This document shows, one piece after another, positions 6,512 through 7,986 of a stretch of 7,986 bases of DNA. The DNA is taken from the NCBI GenBank assembly GCA_029257755.1, contig JARIAP010000137.1, positions 1 through 7,986 on the forward strand, read 5' to 3'. The DNA is from Helicobacter sp. (GTDB lineage Bacteria; Campylobacterota; Campylobacteria; Campylobacterales; Helicobacteraceae). Under the pieces are notes generated by a model. That model ran no database searches, was not told the DNA's origin, and saw nothing but the letters and a program-made list of their open reading frames with translations. How positions within the stretch are numbered: position 1 is the stretch's first letter; each line of letters opens with the position of its first letter. The position numbers and the translations under genes were made by a program.

Positions 6512-7630
6512 ATGCAAGATTTTATTAATCCATATAGGGATAAAGAAAATATATATGCTTTAAGTAAAGCTATTAATAAACTTTTGTGTAAATTAAAGCA
6601 AGATTTATATGTAATGGAGGTATGTGGAGGACACACTCACACATTAATGAAATATGCGTTAAAAAATCTTTTAGATTCTACAAAAATTCATTTTATACAT
6701 GGCCCTGGTTGTCCTGTATGTATTATGCCTAAATCTCGTATTACACAAGCATATACTTTAGCAATGAATAAAGATGTTATATTATTAACACTTGGAGATA
6801 TGATTAAAGTTCCAGGTGAATTTGGTAGTTTATCTCTTGCCCGTGCAAAAGGTGCTGATGTTAGATTTGTATATTCTCCAATTGATTGTTTAAAAATAGC
6901 AAAAGAAAATCCATATAAAAAAGTAGTTTATTTTGCAATAGGATTTGAAACTACTACACCAATGAGTGCAGCATTACTGCAAAGAGCTATAAATATGAAT
7001 ATAAAGAATCTCTTTTTACATATAAATCATGTATTAGTGCCACCACCAGTTCGTGCAATACTAGATGATAAGAGAGCTAAAGTAAATGCATTAATAGCAC
7101 CATCACATGTTAGTGTAATAAGTGGTTCACAGATTTACATTCCAATAGCACAAGATTATAAGATACCAATAGTTATTAGTGGATTTGAACCTGTTGATAT
7201 GCTTGAAAGCATATTAAAAATTATTAAACAAAAGTTAGATAATAAGTATATAGTAGAAACACAATATTCAAGAGTAGTTAATCTTAAGGGTAATATTAAA
7301 GCACAAGAACTTATAGATAAATATTTTGAGATTGCACCATCATTTACTTGGAGAGGACTAGGTGAAATAAAAAATTCAAGTTTGCAAATAAGGGAAGAAT
7401 ATAAGGAATTTAATGCACAATATCACTTTGATATAGAAGAAATAGATTCTAAAGAATCAAAATATTGTCTTTGTGGAGAAATATTGAAAGGTTTAGCACA
7501 ACCACAAGATTGTAAGGTTTTTGGTAAATTATGCACACCATTAAAACCTATGGGGAGTTGCATGGTTAGTAGTGAAGGTGCATGTGCAGCATACTATAAA
7601 TATGGAATGTTAAATGATATTATTAACTAA
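6512..7630 (+). CDS. hypD: hydrogenase maturation factor HypD
   Basis: HypD is the iron-sulfur protein that, with HypC, holds the iron on which the Fe(CN)2CO group of [NiFe]-hydrogenase is assembled, using cyanide from HypE/HypF. All signatures of the family are present in 372 residues, a normal length. They are EVCGGHTHTL with Cys38, GPGCPVC with Cys67 and Cys70, GFETTTP (near 149-155) and a GFEPVDML element (near 229). The C-terminal cluster is CLCGEILKG, then CKVFGKLCTPLKPMGSC, then SSEGACAAYY, with Cys319, 321, 334, 341, 350 and 358; it includes the ligands of the [4Fe-4S] centre. It should therefore be functional. The start ATG 6512 has a GAGAAG ribosome site close by. The gene lies 31 bp after the HDOD gene with no clear promoter between, which suggests co-transcription. 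No hypA, B, C, E or F gene is within the window; downstream lies flagellin with its own promoter. Confidence 0.97.
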   Translation: MQDFINPYRDKENIYALSKAINKLLCKLKQDLYVMEVCGGHTHTLMKYALKNLLDSTKIHFIHGPGCPVCIMPKSRITQAYTLAMNKDVILLTLGDMIKVPGEFGSLSLARAKGADVRFVYSPIDCLKIAKENPYKKVVYFAIGFETTTPMSAALLQRAINMNIKNLFLHINHVLVPPPVRAILDDKRAKVNALIAPSHVSVISGSQIYIPIAQDYKIPIVISGFEPVDMLESILKIIKQKLDNKYIVETQYSRVVNLKGNIKAQELIDKYFEIAPSFTWRGLGEIKNSSLQIREEYKEFNAQYHFDIEEIDSKESKYCLCGEILKGLAQPQDCKVFGKLCTPLKPMGSCMVSSEGACAAYYKYGMLNDIIN

Positions 7631-7747
7631 AATGTAATATTTTATGATATACAATAAAATGTTTAACTATTTTAATAATATAAATTTTACTTAAAAAATA
7701 GCATTAAATTTTCAATAATTAAACTTACAATAAACTATATACATATT

Positions 7748-7778
7748 TAATATTGTGATATTATAATTAAATATAATT
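7748..7778. repeat. short dyad and direct repeat upstream of the flagellin promoter
   Basis: TAATAT (7748-7753) and ATATTA (7758-7763) form an inverted repeat around TGTG. TATAATT then occurs twice, at 7762-7768 and 7772-7778, with a 10-bp period. This places face-of-helix repeats 25-40 bp upstream of the -24 element. It might bind a regulator, but the AT content makes chance likely. The remainder of 7631-7859 shows no gene and no strong terminator hairpin after hypD. Confidence 0.25.
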
Positions 7779-7801
7779 TTAAAAAATAAGTATTTAATAT
7801 T

Positions 7802-7820
7802 TAGGAACAATCTTTGCTTT
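7802..7820 (+). promoter_or_regulatory. sigma-54 (RpoN) promoter of the flagellin gene
   Basis: TAGGAACAATCTTTGCTTT has the invariant GG (7804-7805) and GC (7816-7817) exactly 10 bp apart and matches the Campylobacterota sigma-54 form GGAAC-N5-TTGCTT. Transcription would start near 7829, about 31 nt before ATG 7860. H. pylori flaB is known to be RpoN-dependent whereas flaA uses sigma-28, so the promoter supports a flaB assignment. Confidence 0.88.
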
Positions 7821-7859
7821 ACTCTGTTTGTATTCAAATTTTTCGCAAAGGATGCAAAG

Positions 7860-7986
7860 ATGAGTTTTAGGATAAATACAAATATCGCGGCACTCAATGC
7901 ACATACTATTGGTGTGCAAAACAATAGATTCATAGCTAATTCGCTAGAGAAGCTTAGTTCTGGTTTAAGGATTAATAAGGCAGCAG
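7860..7986 (+). CDS. flaB: flagellin, FlaB type (5' end only)
   Basis: The first 42 codons of a flagellin, the filament subunit exported by the flagellar type III system. The N-terminal D0/D1 signature is clear: [20 protein letters not shown], followed by [15 protein letters not shown] at the window end. The [12 protein letters not shown] opening and GVQNNR segment match Helicobacter FlaB better than FlaA, which begins MAFQVNTNI. Together with the sigma-54 promoter this makes it the minor, hook-proximal flagellin type, although the rest of the gene is not visible. The start is ATG 7860, with AAAGGA at 7847-7852 about 7 bp upstream. The G+C content of these codons is higher than in neighbouring genes, as expected for a highly expressed conserved gene. 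Confidence 0.92.
   Translation, partial: MSFRINTNIAALNAHTIGVQNNRFIANSLEKLSSGLRINKAA

Noticed and set aside
7764..7779. 16-bp sequence shared with 903-918
   Set aside because: It is made only of A and T in a very AT-rich genome, and the two sites have different contexts, so a functional repeat or attachment site is not supported.
7852..7863. Four-codon ORF ATG CAA AGA TGA whose stop overlaps the flagellin ATG
   Set aside because: It could act as a coupling minicistron, but the AAAGGA site is well placed for ATG 7860 and overlaps this first ATG, so chance is the simpler explanation.
7712..7933. Minus-strand 73-codon ORF
   Set aside because: It spans the flagellin promoter and start in antisense; the plus-strand flagellin and sigma-54 site explain the region.
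1..7986. Search for CRISPR arrays, insertion sequences, tRNA or rRNA genes, and defence systems
   Set aside because: No spaced identical repeats, transposase motifs, tRNA cloverleaf or GC-rich RNA gene islands were seen; almost all the space is accounted for by recognisable genes.

Overview
The window looks like a chromosomal segment of a Campylobacterota bacterium, most likely a Helicobacter or close relative. The evidence is very low G+C, flagellin and FlgD N-termini that closely resemble Helicobacter FlaB and FlgD, a HAMP-linker chemoreceptor of the type common in this phylum, and sigma-54 promoters of the form GGAAYA-N4-TTTGCTTT before flagellar genes. Species cannot be fixed from this sequence alone.

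Left end (1-923): the 3' end of an unrecognised plus-strand gene (1-129) converges on a minus-strand pair. That pair is a small, doubtful ORF (36-269) and a multi-pass membrane protein gene (253-800). The membrane gene appears broken by a frameshift near 655-685. Bases 801-923 hold a likely promoter for it and an AT-only palindrome.

Minus-strand motility block (924-4526): flgD (hook cap, 4465 down to 3071) is driven by a near-consensus sigma-54 promoter. It is followed after 56 bp by a dCache chemoreceptor gene that probably also has its own sigma-70 promoter. This FlgD carries an unusual C-terminal extension of nearly 200 residues: a charged coiled coil followed by an Asn/Gln-rich tail.

Plus-strand block (4690-7986): a BI-1/YetJ-family membrane protein is transcribed divergently from flgD. 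Next comes a 243-bp gap with a 10-bp perfect stem-loop and tandem -10-like elements. It is followed by an HDOD-domain regulator and, 31 bp later, hypD, the [NiFe]-hydrogenase maturation scaffold protein. The window ends in the first 42 codons of a FlaB-type flagellin, again behind a sigma-54 promoter.

How they fit together: flgD and flagellin share the RpoN promoter type, so hook-cap and filament genes are probably co-regulated by the FlgS/FlgR-RpoN cascade. The chemoreceptor adds to the motility theme. HypD belongs to hydrogenase maturation, and no other hyp gene is in the window. I found no mobile element, CRISPR array, rRNA or tRNA, and no convincing evidence of a wholly new system. The most distinctive items are the FlgD extension, the split membrane gene and the HDOD-hypD pairing.
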